NCBI RefSeq assembly: GCF_050948215.1
Contig: NC_135161.1
Location: 4,663,411-4,727,410 of the forward strand
Length of the DNA: 64,000 bases
Direction of reading: 5' to 3'
DNA from: Halictus rubicundus
Lineage: Eukaryota; Arthropoda; Insecta; Hymenoptera; Halictidae
The translations under genes and the position numbers were made by a program. The notes under the pieces were generated by a model. That model searched no databases. It was given only the letters and a program-made list of their open reading frames with translations, and had not been told where the DNA came from. Positions 11,901 through 23,806 of the stretch are shown here, piece after piece (within the stretch, counting starts at the first letter, position 1; each line of letters begins with the position of its first letter).

Positions 11901-13502
11901 TCTATTTCCCAAAAGCATATGATTATGTAAGGAGTACATTTAATAGTATTTTGCAGCACCCTAGAAAAATACACAAGTGGTATGCATCAATTGCATGTCG
12001 ACCTGGATTTCACACCGAATCCATAAATACCCTAAAAATAAAGGTGGAAGAGTGTGAAAATAAAGGGAGAGTTTGTGTTTGTGTACTAATGATTGACGAG
12101 ATGTGAATTCATAAAAAATTGAATGGGACGGGCAGAAATTTGTAGGATATGTTTTAATAATACGTGTCAGCGGCATATTCAGCAACTTTTTTAGCAACCA
12201 TATCATACATTTAATTAAGATAGTAAGTTATAATTATTGTAGCATACGTTTGTATCATATAGCTAATGAAAAAGCAAACCATAATAGGATAAGAATTAGA
12301 TTAACAAAAACTATTTTATTTTGTAACTAATAATTAGGAATAAATATTTATTGCATTTAATAGTATTCTGTATTTATTGTATTATATTGTACAGGGTGCC
12401 TCACTTAACTCGACCATCTAAAATATCTCGCTTGTTTTTTATGATAGAAGAAAATTTCAGAGGAAAACATTAGTTGTTTCAGAGGGACAAATGTTATGAT
12501 AGGCAAAAAAATTTGTCCAAGGTTATATTTTTTGAGATTTCAAGGTCATTGGAGTTTTTTTTTAATGGAACGATATATTTTTATTACTCTCTGAACTAAC
12601 TAACGTTTTACTCAGAAATTTTCTTCTATCATAAAAAACAAGCGAGATAATTTAGATGGTCGAGTTAGGTGAGACACCCTGTATAATATCTATGTTGTAT
12701 TGTATACACTATGTTGTATAATATCTATATTGTCCTTACTTCTTTTTTTTTTAATAATTAGTTGTGAGAAAATAAATGCAGATTTCATATTATTAACATC
12801 TACATTAAAATTTAATCTCCGTCCGCTCTACCAGTGCATAAATCAGTCGATAATGCAGTCAGAGAGGAAATCTTTGGTTCGGTAAAGCAGTTGACTGAAA
12901 ATAGTAACCCCCACCACGGCAGAATTCAGTCGAATACTCGACTGAATATAGTAACCCCCACTACTCCAAAATTCAGTGGATAGTTCAGTTAAAAAAATAG
13001 TTACAGCTACTATCGATTTAGTCTATAGTTTTTAGTCGATAGTGCCTATCACTAGTCCGCACGAGTCACACGGTTCGCATGTAGCGCCAAGCCAAACGAT
13101 GTTATATATAGAGCGCACGCAACAGGTGAGCAGTTATTACCTGGACTTTGAATAGGTGGACTTTCTTGTGTTGTCACATATTCTGCAAATTCTGCGGCTA
13201 GAGTATCCGAAGATGTCCTTGACACGCCTGCATGGCCTGAAGCGGACACCTATAATAGAAAATTAAAAATTAATAATTTACCTAAATTTTAATGAACTAA
13301 CGATGCCGTTTTGTAGGTCTAACTGTTCCTTTCGTAATATTCTTGGTAATTAATAATTAAGTACCTGATCTACTTGCGAATGTGCCTTAGCGGCCGGAAT
13401 CAAATCTTCGACGTCGTAATCGCTATCATAAGAAGAATCTTCCGCGTCTGCGATGCTTTCAGTTTCCAAAACGGTACAGTCCACGAATCTCTGCAAATCA
13501 AG
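8973..13502 (-). CDS. Regnase-1: Regnase / ZC3H12-family CCCH-type ribonuclease (5' end missing)
   Basis: Endoribonuclease that degrades selected mRNAs. Coding exons in transcript order: 13502-13365, 13249-13141, 10912-10438, 10322-10037, 9928-9411, 9324-8973; phases all match, giving 625 codons plus stop. The first exon found opens with an acceptor, so an upstream exon with the start is missing. Domains (numbered from that exon): acidic region 1-46; UBA-like helical segment about 84-128; NYN/PIN nuclease about 160-320 with VIDGSNVAMSHGN (Asp168), VCYDDR (Asp251/252) and VVSNDNYRDL (Asp270); one zinc finger C-x5-C-x5-C-x3-H (Cys331, 337, 343, His347). The nuclease-finger order and the MPPDDPLGR block are diagnostic of the family. 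The C-terminal exon ends in a conserved-looking KARKR. The 2.2-kb intron 10913-13140 hosts a transposon relic and a MITE. Confidence 0.92.
11082..12210 (+). mobile_element. Decayed P-element/THAP9-like transposase
   Basis: A THAP-like start reads MVQTCCIKNCKERRNR (11,082) and stops at 11,154. A middle piece (about 11,527-11,680) reads DDGLEFIATSDED and later AYIGDILNSHM. The best-preserved part (11,807-12,106) reads EKLPAYTKDHFKQLLQNK, then HPRKIHKWYA and VLMIDEM, typical of P-type/THAP9 transposases; after a frame break, KIEWDGQKFVGYV continues to about 12,170. Stops and frameshifts show that it is dead. It lies in a Regnase intron on the opposite strand. Exact termini were not found. Confidence 0.8.
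12391..12682. mobile_element. Palindromic MITE with ACAGGGTG ends
   Basis: Left end ACAGGGTGCCTCACTTAACT is mirrored at the right end (to ACACCCTGT), with inverted repeats of about 60 bp spanning the CTCGCTTGTTTTTTATGATAG block. Noncoding. Located in the large Regnase intron. Confidence 0.9.
12893..13000. repeat. Short tandem repeat with AGTAACCCCCAC motif
   Basis: Two units of about 57 bp each carry GACTGAA(A/T)ATAGTAACCCCC, then a partial third. The adjoining GTCTATAGTTTTTAGTCGAT (about 13,020-13,040) resembles a stretch near 545-590, so this is a dispersed repeat. Confidence 0.55.
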
Positions 13503-13901
13503 CTGAAATATTTATTTGGATTTCTATAAATCCGAATTCTAGAATAGTATTCCTATAAAAGATTCTACATCAAGATCATGCATTTTTCGGTAACCAATTT
13601 CCAGTGCGTACGCCACCGTAGGTCCTAGCAATAGATCCTAGGTACACCATGAATGTAGCCTTAGAATTCCGTATTCAAATGGGTCCTAAGTCCTGAGGGC
13701 TCTACTTGCGGACGCATGCGCACTAGAAATTGGATACGATAGATCGTGCTACTTTACCGACATCGATTACCGCAACACCTTTCATATTCGTTTGTCAATA
13801 CAGGTATAAACCACTTGTATACATATTACACATAACAATATTATAACGACTCTATTGTTTCTTTGAAAAATAAGCTTGGAGATTCTTATACAAGACACGA
13901 A

Positions 13902-14545
13902 ATGTTTAAGAACGTTCTACGGAATTCAATTATACGGACTTTGCACAATATGGCTAAGTACATTGAGATTAGAAATCTATATCCTACTATGTCTAAATGT
14001 TCTTTATCGTCACGTTGTTACATGAAAAGCGGAGGAAGTAATCTTGAAGTAGACATACCGTTGAAATCTATTGACAAGAGAAATAATCGTAATTTTTAAC
14101 TCTCCCGTTTTAATGTACATCACATAATCTACAGGTATACATATACATACGGGCAAATATATGCGAAAAGAAAGTTTAGAGGACAATTCATTCAAGAACA
14201 TTAGAAGAATTGAACTATTTATTCGAAATAAATGACGATACGAGGAGGGTTCGTTTAACGTGTAAACGACATACTTCTCATTGTCAGACGAGAACGGTCG
14301 GCTTTAATGGAGAAAGTTTTAAGAACAGCGATTCTCAGCCGGAAGTGACAAATTTCTTGAAGAAAGTTTGTTATCAACTTTCTCCGTCGCAGAAATTAAA
14401 TTGTTTAAACTTTATGTTACGCTGGCTGTGTTATTCAGTTCCGTCTGGGCAAATAAATCGTAGTTTTGTACAGTTATTCGAGTTTCTCTTGAGAACATGG
14501 CTGAAATTCGGCATGTTCGATGACCTATATAAATGTATTTTTTAA
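13902..14545 (+). CDS. Unrecognised ORF pair, possible small gene
   Basis: I do not recognise this. The first ORF segment (ATG at 13,902) starts MFKNVLRNSIIRTLHNMA, an amphipathic, basic and acid-free start like a mitochondrial targeting peptide, and ends at 14,099. A second open segment (14,180-14,545) is Cys-rich (CYQLSPSQKLNCLNFMLRW) and ends KCIF. A GT donor at 14,089 and an AG at 14,203-14,204 would join them in frame by a 116-bp intron, but the acceptor has a poor pyrimidine tract, so the join is only a guess. The segments may be separate or non-coding. Confidence 0.25.
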
Positions 14546-14877
14546 TCCTAGTTGCGATATCTAGAAAAATTTCGAGGACTAGGAGAATGTTATACCGACC
14601 GAGGAGAGGGTTAAAAAATTTCGCTAAAGTAGTTTAGCGCCGCATTGTGGCAACGGGGTGCGGTCGACTAAAAAAAGAAAAAATGATTGGGCCTATCATA
14701 ACGCGGTTGGAGAAGATTTCTCGATGAAAGTGATTTCGAATAGTTTGTTATTCAAGTCAGTTTAATTCTAAATCATTTCGAGCAGAGGCTGAGAAGAGGA
14801 TCCTGACACGCAACAGGTGTGTAGCGACACTAACAAGCCCATACCTATAAACAAAATAGAGAAAGTGGCATCACCAT

Positions 14878-15135
14878 TTAGAGATTGTTTCTATTCCCTT
14901 TTGTCCTAGACAAATTTTTTCCGATAGCAATTGTCAGACATACAAAATAGATTTTTTTTCCTTTAAATAAGCGTCCAATGACTTCCGGTTGTACGTGAAT
15001 AACTTTTGTTATCTCGAAAAACGTGAATGATTTATTATCGAAATTAGGTCCGAAACTATCAAATGTTTCCAAGCATTCGTAAAAGAAGTTTGTGTCGCTC
15101 GAAAGAATGTGAAAGTTGTTACGCAAAAACGTCAT
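14878..15135 (-). other. Unrecognised 85-codon ORF
   Basis: ATG-started ORF reading MTFLRNNFHILSSDTNFFYE to KNLSRTKGNRNNL. Composition looks protein-like but no motif or family is recognised. It could be an exon of an upstream part of the minus-strand gene, a relic, or chance. Confidence 0.2.
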
Positions 15136-16735
15136 TGCTAATCATCCCTTTGAAATGAAAATCAGAGGCACACGTGACGTCTGATTAGACTGTGATTTAA
15201 AAGATTTTCCACGAATGATGTGATATTGATACGAAAGCAATATGTCCTCCGTTATTTCACTACGATTAAAACGAATAGAACGTGTCATTGATCATTGCAT
15301 TGCTTAATATTTAGCCATATATTTTTGAGACCATAAATGCATTTATTTTTAATAGGCTCGATAATTTGTTTTTTAAACCATTACTCGTTGATACACACAC
15401 ATGTAGTATCTTCGTGAAACTTTCACACGCAAAATTTAATTAGCCTCTAACAATGTTTTCTATGTGCATATAATTACGATCATATTTTGATATCTGACAA
15501 GTGTACGATGCGATTTAGTCGATCTACAAAATCGATTGTTCTATTTCACTCTACCACTCCGAAAGTACAGAGTACAGAGTACAGAGTATACATAGTATAT
15601 AGCAATAGAAAAAACCAAGAGGAAAAGTGTGGAAGGTATACACGTTCCGAAGAATTATCGAGTTATTATGCAAACTGGGAGTATAGTTTGTTTGACGAAA
15701 AAATATGTATAAATGCAGTCGTGCTTAACCTGATTTTATTGGGCTTAGGCGCAGAAGTCGAAAGGATCGGTAAAAAGAACTCACCTTTCCGGCGACGGTC
15801 ATATCTCGTTCCACTAATCGCAATCGATCGTATCCTTTCGCGTCCAAAGACCTTCTCGAATCCGAACAAACACCACTATGTACACAAATCATACATGCAT
15901 GTGCACACGCGCACGCATACACACGCAACACACACAGCCACGGAATGGAAATACGACGAGGAGGAGAACAACAAAAAGAAAGACAGACTGAGAGCAAGTA
16001 GCTTTCACAAATACATTCTAGGGTTTCGATCGGAAAGCACACATTCGATCGATATCGATTGCCCGAAACGGAACAGCGAACCGGAAGAATCGACGGTAAC
16101 CCGATTTAATGTGTCCGTTTTCGCGGAGAGATAGGCGAGTCTGAAGCGCACTTCCGGGATATTCCGTTAGATCCTGGAACGGTATCGATGCTCGGAGGAA
16201 AGCAGGACAGACTCGTTACGACTACTCGCGACGGCGGCTGGCCAGTGAATGGAGCGAATGAGAGCTGCGACGTCATTACCCCCACCAACATCGAATACGC
16301 TCTCCGAGCAATGTCGTCACGTGCACCGTGCACCGACAGCCACTTAGTTAGCCAGAAGTCGGGCGAAACCAGGCGAAACTATGGAAACACTGCACGCAAT
16401 TATACTGATAGTTGAAATTGGGGAGTGAGTGGATATGCATCATTTCGCTTTTCAAATATTGCATTTGAATACTTTAAACGAAATGTCGACAAATTCGTCG
16501 AAATTGGCGACAAATAAAGTGCTGTTCGTGAACGACTGTTGATACCGACGTGATTGTTTTACACGTGTCTTTATCTTGTTAGTAAATAATTGACATCAAT
16601 ATTATGCGTTAACCAATCTTTATTTCATAGTGATACGTTTCGTAAACAAAACAAACATGGTAGGGTTAATTTTAACTATGTATACTTCGTTATTAGAATT
16701 CAAATTGCCCGCGCAATCAAATCATATACTCTGAC
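15136..16735. other. Probable upstream region with raised CpG
   Basis: From about 16,080 to 16,400 the sequence is GC-richer with many CpGs, unlike its AT-rich surroundings, and could be the promoter or 5' UTR of the minus-strand Regnase gene. A 215-codon ORF on the plus strand (15,487-16,134) is low-complexity (His/Thr, Lys/Glu runs) and is not supported as a gene. A short AGTACAG triplication lies at 15,563-15,590. Confidence 0.35.
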
Positions 16736-16783
16736 CATGAAGTAAGAGCTCTTACTTCATGCAGAGAGGATATCCTCCCTGCT
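16736..16783. repeat. Two adjacent perfect or near-perfect palindromes
   Basis: A perfect 26-bp palindrome centred on AAGAGCTCTT (16,736-16,761) is followed at once by GCAGAGAGGATATCCTCCCT and its end (to 16,783), a second near-perfect palindrome around GATATC. A variant of the second occurs at about 24,271. Confidence 0.8.
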
Positions 16784-17329
16784 TCATGACTCTGACAAAT
16801 TTAATTCCAATTTTTGCCGATAGCTCTGCAATCGTGTTTCGTGTTACGTCGGTAATGTCGGGCAAGAGATAAAATAGTGTCTATATTTTTGCAGCGTCAT
16901 AGGATATGCAAAGAAACGAAGTGGCGGGAAGACTGTAAGAAGGAATAGCGTTTCGATGGAATACGTTGCGAGAACCAAGGATTTTAAGTAGTTCTATCTA
17001 GCAAATATAACTTTACAAATTCTGTGTATTTATTTAACACCGTTTTTTACCATATTACGTTTTAAATATTGCCGCGCTTCTCAATATTTTTAATTTCTCC
17101 AATTCTGGACTCGAATTTAATGATTCCAAAAGAAGACTCCATAATTTAAAAGCTACGTTCGAGCAAACTTGTGCTGTTCTAAAATATTATGATTTGAATT
17201 GCCCGCGCATTTCTTGCTGCGCATTGCTGCCATCGTGCCGGCGGACGGTAATGGGGGCATGATGGTTTGTTTCTCGGAAAACAATTTTTGTCGACGCATA
17301 TAGTCACCGACGAGATTGCAACAACATTT

Positions 17330-17530
17330 TGAATGCAATAAAAATTATGGTAAATAAATACAATAAGAAAAATGATCAAATTTTCATGTAAAGATGCAGA
17401 TATTTAATAATGGAAAAATATGCATGCAAAAACTTAATCTCACGACAAAACGAACGGCACACGACAATTATCACAAAATGAACGAATTCCTCAAATTGCA
17501 AGGCTACCCCCTCTCCCTGTCTTTTAGGGT
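17330..17530. repeat. Dispersed repeat, copy 1
   Basis: Shares long blocks with 23,130-23,360, for example GCATGTAAATATGCAGATAT there against CATGTAAAGATGCAGATATT here, and CGGCACACGAC followed by CTCAAATTGCAAGGCT. No coding capacity. Nature unknown; the second copy abuts the foldback-type terminus. Confidence 0.7.
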
Positions 17531-17829
17531 AGCCTGTATACTTATGGGGGTACTTGGGGTGTCTTCCGTCACCCCAACGTCAGCGGACGTCCCCATCGGG
17601 CATCGGGCAGAGCAGAGACCAACGCTGGAGATGTTACGCATCGTGCAATAAATTAACAATCTTAGGTTACACAAATATATTGAACCTACATAAAACATAA
17701 CAATTCGCATTCAAGGGACAGGGAAAAACGGAAATGGGATGAAGATTCTCATCACAGATGTGTCATGGAATGATATTTTTTCTATGTGATGCATTTGTGA
17801 ATGAAATTTAAAAAAGTAAATACTGTGTT

Positions 17830-17842
17830 GGGGGGGGGGGGG
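17830..17842. repeat. 13-base poly-G run
   Basis: Uninterrupted run of 13 G in otherwise AT-rich DNA; potential length error or quadruplex former. Confidence 0.9.
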
Positions 17843-17849
17843 TCAGAGA

Positions 17850-18320
17850 TAGATCCATTTATAGCGTTTGCCACTATAAGACCAATAATGATGACACCAC
17901 CCTTCGAAGCCAATGCGCGTGGAAGGCCGGAACAGTCCCGCCCACCATGATGGGGTGCGTGCGGGGCCTCTCGCCGGTGGTTACACGTCCCTCATTAAAT
18001 AGAGGGACACAAGAAATTCATTACAAGGATTTCTAAACATTTTGCATCATACAATCTTTTGACTAAGACTGTATTTGGATCGAAAAGGAGTAATGCGTGA
18101 TTCGTCCTAGGGCCCCCGCTGGTAGACTCATCGGGTGAGGCTATCTAGCGAGCCCTGCCTCAGACGCTGGGATGTGAGAATACGGTTGAGAATGATATAT
18201 ATAAGAATCGGTGACTGATAAGGTAGTAGCGGGAATGATGTTTGACTATTTGCCCATCTGCTGGCGATCGTAGGAGGTAGCCGCCGTCACAGAATAAATA
18301 TAACATGATATTTAAAAAGT
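17850..18320. other. GC-richer patch of unknown origin
   Basis: Contains GGAACAGTCCCGCCCACC, an 18-base hairpin-like GTCCCTC/GAGGGAC pair (about 17,989-18,008) and CCCGCTGGTAGACTC. It resembles a retroelement leader or ncRNA more than a gene, but I cannot classify it. No ORF longer than about 80 codons. Confidence 0.3.
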
Positions 18321-18552
18321 TTGGTGTCATTATTTAATTTATTGAACGAAAGTATTAATAGTATCCAATCATTTTTAATGTAAAATATGTACGTGACATT
18401 AAATTTTGATCATGTTGCTTGTATCAAACATTAATCTCTGCATTTTTATATTTTACTGGATCCGTATGAAAAATAAAATGTATCTACATGAATTATAAAC
18501 AACAGAAATTAAATACATTGAATCCCTTAATAATTTTAATAAATTATAAATC

Positions 18553-18975
18553 AACTCTTTGCGGTCGAGTATTATTTCAAGTGTATTTCTTGCTGTGTCG
18601 AATATATTTTTTGTATAAAACGAGATTGTGTGCTAAAAAGTTGAGTAAAAATATTAAGTAAAAGATATTGTGTTGAATGAAATTATTTGATTATTTTAGA
18701 GAATGATAATATGGTTTATTTTTTGTTTTTGACTGCGCTGCATATATATAGTGTTCAGTATACTGACACTGAATACTGGGAAGTGAAACAATAACGGTTA
18801 ATATAATTTGTGGTGTGTGCTGACTTGCAAATGTTTGTTAGTATTACTACAATTTAAAATTCATGAACAGTTGTACAGAAAATACATTTATGTATTAATA
18901 CTGACATACGTAACGAAAATATTTTTGCCGCCATAGAGGCGACATTCGACCCAATAAGAGTATGATGCCGTTTAC
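18553..18975 (-). mobile_element. piggyBac-type nonautonomous element, degraded copy
   Basis: Inverted, diverged copy of the element at 52,674-53,253. Matching landmarks: CTTTGCGGTCGA end, TTTTTTGTATAAAACGAGAT with GTGCTAAAAAGTT, and at the other side AAAATATTTTTGCCGCC followed by GAGGCGACATTCGA. The middle is shorter or different. The intact TTAA duplication is not kept. Confidence 0.7.
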
Positions 18976-19330
18976 TAGTCTATATACATGTAAAATAGAA
19001 AAATAGGGATTAATATTTGATACAGGTAACATGATAAAAATTGAATGTCGCATATATACTTCACATAAAAAATGATCGAATACTATTAATACGGTAGGTA
19101 GGGAAGAGTACTCAGAAAAAAAGGGGAAAGGGAGCGGCCAAGGGTTTGCACTTTTTAGTAAGCAATTTTAAAGTAACTACAGGTTTAAAGATTTGTAGTT
19201 GCAAGAATAAAATCGGTATAAATTCGTTTTATTTTAAAACATTACAAATTTAAACAATGCAAATATAAACTAAAACTGGTCCAAATCCTGTGTACAATGC
19301 AAAATGTTTAGAAATCCTTGTAATGGATTA

Positions 19331-22300
19331 TTAAAACTTCTTGGACCTGTACTTAATATGATTGGAGGGACGTAAACTTGGCGAGAATGGCCATGGAGGT
19401 CCCATCATAGAAGGGTGTCTATTTCCTAGCAGAACTTGCCCGCGCATTGGCATTAAAGGTCCCATCATTATTGGTCTGGGCGGGAAGTGCTGAAATATAA
19501 TAAATTAGTATTCTGTCTAATAAACTGGAAACTGTTCGTCATCACTAATATACGTACATTATAATAAATAGGAACAGGAATTTGTCCTATATGATGTGGC
19601 GGAAGAACTCTTTGTACCCTGGATCTATTTCCGCCCCTATTATTTCGAGAGCGTTCTCTAGACCTCTCTCGATATTCTTGATAAGACCTCTCATGCCAAA
19701 ACAGTATTTATTTATTAAATTTAATTCACAAATGCATCACACAGAAAATATTCCATGACACACCTGTGATGGGAATCTCTATCCCATTTTCGTTCTTCCC
19801 TTTCCCTCGAACGTGAATGGTCACGACTTCTTCTGTGTCGCTCTTCCTCAGCAATGTATGACTCAGTACGTCGTCTCTCCTTCCCTATGGAACTATCTTC
19901 ATACTCCTTACTTCTGTTCCTGCTACGATACCTTTCCCTAAACAAATAAAATAATAATTCAGTGGAACTCAATTCATTCATTCGTTCAAAAATTGATTGC
20001 ATATCATATCAATATTAAAATTGTCAAACCATATCTTATCTTATAACTAAATAAAATGTCTAGTAACAGTTAGTCGACAATAATCGTAACAACTTTGCTT
20101 TCTCATAAGGAAACATTGCCAATACAGGCACAAACCTGGAACGACGAGACAATGAACGTCGAGGATTACGACTTCGGTTTCTGATTGGACTCAAAGACAC
20201 TGAGCGCCTTTTAAATGTTTTCGACTTGCCATCTAAAAATTAAAAATTATACACTTGTAATATGGAAATCACAATCCAATACAAATGAAATATAAAACAT
20301 GTAATTTTTAATTCTTCAATACCTAAAGTGTCATTATTTATAGTTACAACAGTACGATGTTCTTCAACCTCTTCTGTTTCGGTGATTACTCCTTTGATTT
20401 CTTTCCTCTCAAATATTGGTTTCGATCCTTCTCCTATAGTAACATAAATTTTTGATGAAGAAAATAATTTCAATATATATGAAATAAGCAGTTAAGCAAT
20501 ACTGGCAGCTGTGACAGACCTTGAAGACATCAAAATTGCTATTCAGAGAAATTGACCATCTTTGAAAAATTGTAAGCCATCCGTATAAACGTTCCATCTT
20601 ATTATTGCAAATTGAGAAAGTAAATCATTATTTGCTAATGTTCATCACAATGAACAAATTATATATTAGTACAATTACATTATAATTTACATTTAATTTC
20701 AAGTAATTCTTACATGAACGTTATAAAAACATCTGAACTGATTAAGTTAGTGTTTATAAATTATATTTTTTGTTTAATTGTTTTCAAAACTATTTCTCAA
20801 AATTAATACAATATCTGTAGATAGATGTCCAATAGCTTACAACTTTCTTCAGTGCCAGAATCAATATATTAATCAATAAACGTATACAAGTATAAATTAA
20901 TAAACGTTAATGTTCTCTTCAATTCTAAATTTACATTATTATACTTGAATAAGAATATCAACTTATACCAACATTTTCTTTATACAAACTATATTAAGTA
21001 CTTTTTCTATTTACATCGATTTTACTTTGCAAACTAGTCATAAAGTTCAATAATTTTTTTAAATTCTTAAATTTTTTAACATTTATCCAATAAAAAGCCA
21101 CGTAGAAAATTATTATTAATATTTTTTTTCCAAATAAAAAACAAATTTTAAAAAATGAAATTAATTGTCTCTGCTACATCCTCCGGTTAAACCTTCCAAG
21201 ATGACTTATATCTTCAAGGATGATTAAGAAATCTTCCGTACTGATCGTTTATAAATTTCAATTTTCATTATAAATAGTAAAACCAACATCCTTTCTCTGA
21301 ATTAATTGAATGCTGCAGAAACCACCAAATTATATACCTGTTTTTGTTTCATTTTAATAGTAAATGTAAATAGATTAAAGAGACTAAGCCTAAAATATTA
21401 TACAAAAGTGTAATAGATCACTTTTTAGTATAATATTGTATCTTTAATTCATACATATTTATATAAAAAAAGTAGGTATTCACTTCTGCCTTTTCAGTTG
21501 AAGAAACTTCAACAATGTAAAAAATCTTCATAGTAGATCTTCAAGTTGTTGCCATTGTAGCAAATGAAATATTTTTAAAAAGACAAGAGCACTATACATT
21601 ATATATCATGCACACATTCCCACACCAGAACATCCATAGGATACACAAAACTTGAATGTATAGATTTATGGAATCTATACTATTCTTTGAAAAATTGACT
21701 TTTATCAACAAAACCTGTGTTGTTAATACAGCTGAAGCATAATTCTGTGTGCAAAACCATAATTAAAAGTGTACACACAAAGACAAGCAAAGGATATGCG
21801 AAGCAAAGCATTAAACACTCTAAATAAAAAATATTGTGCTTACATATTGCACATTAGGTGATCGCGACAGTGATCCAACGTTGTATTCCAAATTTGCTAC
21901 ATCCTGGATAAATTAAAACCAGTTATTAACTTTGCAAATTAAAAGCACCCTTGTATAAGTTCTTGAATATTATGGACGACACATTATAATATTGAAATCC
22001 ATAATCTTCAGAGTTGTAAAAGTTGTCGGACAGAATTCTCCCATCTTCAAATGATGCTGATCATGATGTAACCATGTTGAAATATTTATCTGTAGCTCAA
22101 TAAGATATTGGAAGAAATAATCTGAGCAGATTAAAAATTAGAAAGTAATACACGAATAACAACGAACTTAATTTTTACGAGAGAAAGGAGATATCCTTCA
22201 CACATTTCAATTTGCCAATTGTGACTTGTAGGAAGTCATAGAAATATTCATTTTCAGCGACAATGTTATTTTCCATTTCGTATGCTTCTTCATTGAATAA

Positions 22301-23015
22301 CTAAAAAAGTTGTTAAACAGTTTCAGTGTGGAAACAATAATTTACCCGCTCTTCTTTTGACTAATACATCTTCAGGATTGATAATATGCCGCTGAAGATC
22401 TGAGTCAGTTGATTTTCCAGGAATATTTCTACGAATATCTACTTTAATTCTGCGTAGTTCAGCTGCACTAATCTTTGTGCCTTCGGGTCCTTTAAATAAC
22501 GGTACTGTTTCATCAGCAAATTCCAGTCTGAAACACAAGAAACAAATTTTTATAAAGCATTCTATATTTTACAGTGCATCTCTTTTATACAATATCAATT
22601 TCATTAACTAAGATTTCCTAGACTACATTATATAACCTTACATGCATAGAATAGATTTTAGACTCTTGTTTTATTGTGTTGTTATTAAAAGAAAATAAAG
22701 TAGTTTTGCATTCTTAATCTATAATAGATTTTCATGAAGTTTTATTTACCTTTCAGAAAGAATTGGAGTGTTTGTTGTGCTAGAAGTACAAGGTCTTCTA
22801 GGTCGACTTCGTGGAGATTTACTTCGGCTCTTACTTCGATTTGGAGGTTTCGGAGGCAGCAAACCTAGTTCACGGGCACGTTGCATTTCATATTCGTAAA
22901 TCTTCTTTTGTTTTAACCTCTCATGCTGCCGTTGTCGTTCTTGTTCCAGCTTCCATTCTCGCCTCCGTAGCATCTTCTCAGTAGCATCGTTTCGGGACGA
23001 TGAATTTAGTTTCAT
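19331..23015 (-). CDS. Arginine/serine-rich (RS-domain) nuclear-type protein
   Basis: Not matched to a named family. Coding exons in transcript order: 23015-22750, 22527-22346, 20433-20323, 20232-20136, 19937-19764, 19687-19558, 19489-19331; all phases agree, giving 372 residues plus stop. Order of features: basic, Glu/Gln/Arg-rich coiled-coil-like start (about 12-60, with REWKLEQERQRQHERL), a short RS stretch (SRSKSPRSRPRR), an ordered middle (FADETVPLFKGPEGTKISA, then KPIFERKEIKG), a long RS/RE domain (about 190-305), and a Pro/Met-rich tail (HFPPRPIMMGPLMPMRG) ending RSKKF. RS domains usually mean pre-mRNA splicing or nuclear-speckle proteins; that role is inference. The start is the first ATG after an acceptor (TGTTGCAG), so an upstream coding exon is not excluded. 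The third intron is about 1.9 kb. A minus-strand AATAAA lies at 19,228-19,233. Confidence 0.85.
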
Positions 23016-23129
23016 TTCTGCAACAGATAGTAAAAGAAGAATTATAAATGAAAACGATGAAAATTCTTTATAAATTGATTGATTCTCAACCACTTTTTAA
23101 GGTTATGTACGAATAATGTTTGGATGCAA

Positions 23130-23420
23130 CGACATTGTAAATGCAGAAAAAATTACCTGATGGCATCGAAAAATTATGTTAAATAAGTACAATAAGATAA
23201 ATGAAAAAATTTGCATGTAAATATGCAGATATTGAAAAATGAAAATAATTTAATCTTGCGACAAAATGAACGGCACACAACACAAATAACAGAATAGATG
23301 AATTTCTCAAATTGCAAAGCTCTCAATCTCATTGCTACCTGATGCTACCCTCTCTTTTAGCAGAGAGGATAGGAGAGTGCTCACTGGTGCTCACGCCCGG
23401 GTTTTCGGCGTTCTGTAGAG
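23130..23420. repeat. Dispersed repeat copy 2, joined to foldback-type terminus
   Basis: Positions 23,130-23,360 match the repeat at 17,330-17,530. The following AGCAGAGAGGATAGGAGAGT and GCTCACGCCCGGGTTTTCGG match the left end of the 4-kb foldback element (1,021-1,060) in the same orientation. This suggests that the foldback termini belong to a wider family. Confidence 0.65.
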
Positions 23421-23806
23421 TTATTGGTACACGAACACCACCCGTGGAGAATGTTCGAAGCCTCGCGGAGGGCGAACGAGGCACGTAGCCTACTCTACGT
23501 ATTTTTTGAGGTTAAGGAGCCACGTGGTAGAATATACGCGAATATACGCGAATATACTCACTCGCGTTTACGGTTCGACTTGAACCAGAGAGCACGATTT
23601 ATTCAATGTCCAAGGGGATCTCGGAAGATACAAAAAGACTATGTAGAGATCAGATATTGAACGCGTCCGATCACGACGATAGATAACGATCAAAAGAGAT
23701 CGAGTTTCCATTCTCTCGAGCGAAGTTCGCGTGGCGGAACTGAGAAGGGAAACTCGAGTGATCGGCGCGGTCTAGGAGAATGGCGACGGTGGCGCCATCC
23801 ACCCTA
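23412..23806. mobile_element. Possible solo LTR
   Basis: A GC-richer block of about 395 bp with TGTAG at one end and CTACA at the other, an AATAAA on the minus strand (about 23,597-23,604), and a direct repeat AATATACGCG. No target-site duplication, primer-binding site or coding region is seen, so this is tentative. Confidence 0.3.

Noticed and set aside
15487..16134. 215-codon ORF on the plus strand
   Set aside because: Low-complexity His/Thr and Lys/Glu composition, no domain, overlaps other long frames on the minus strand; likely promoter or UTR.
17869..18310. Possible tRNA or rRNA-like hairpins
   Set aside because: No cloverleaf or conserved tRNA boxes could be laid out; left as unclassified GC-richer patch.
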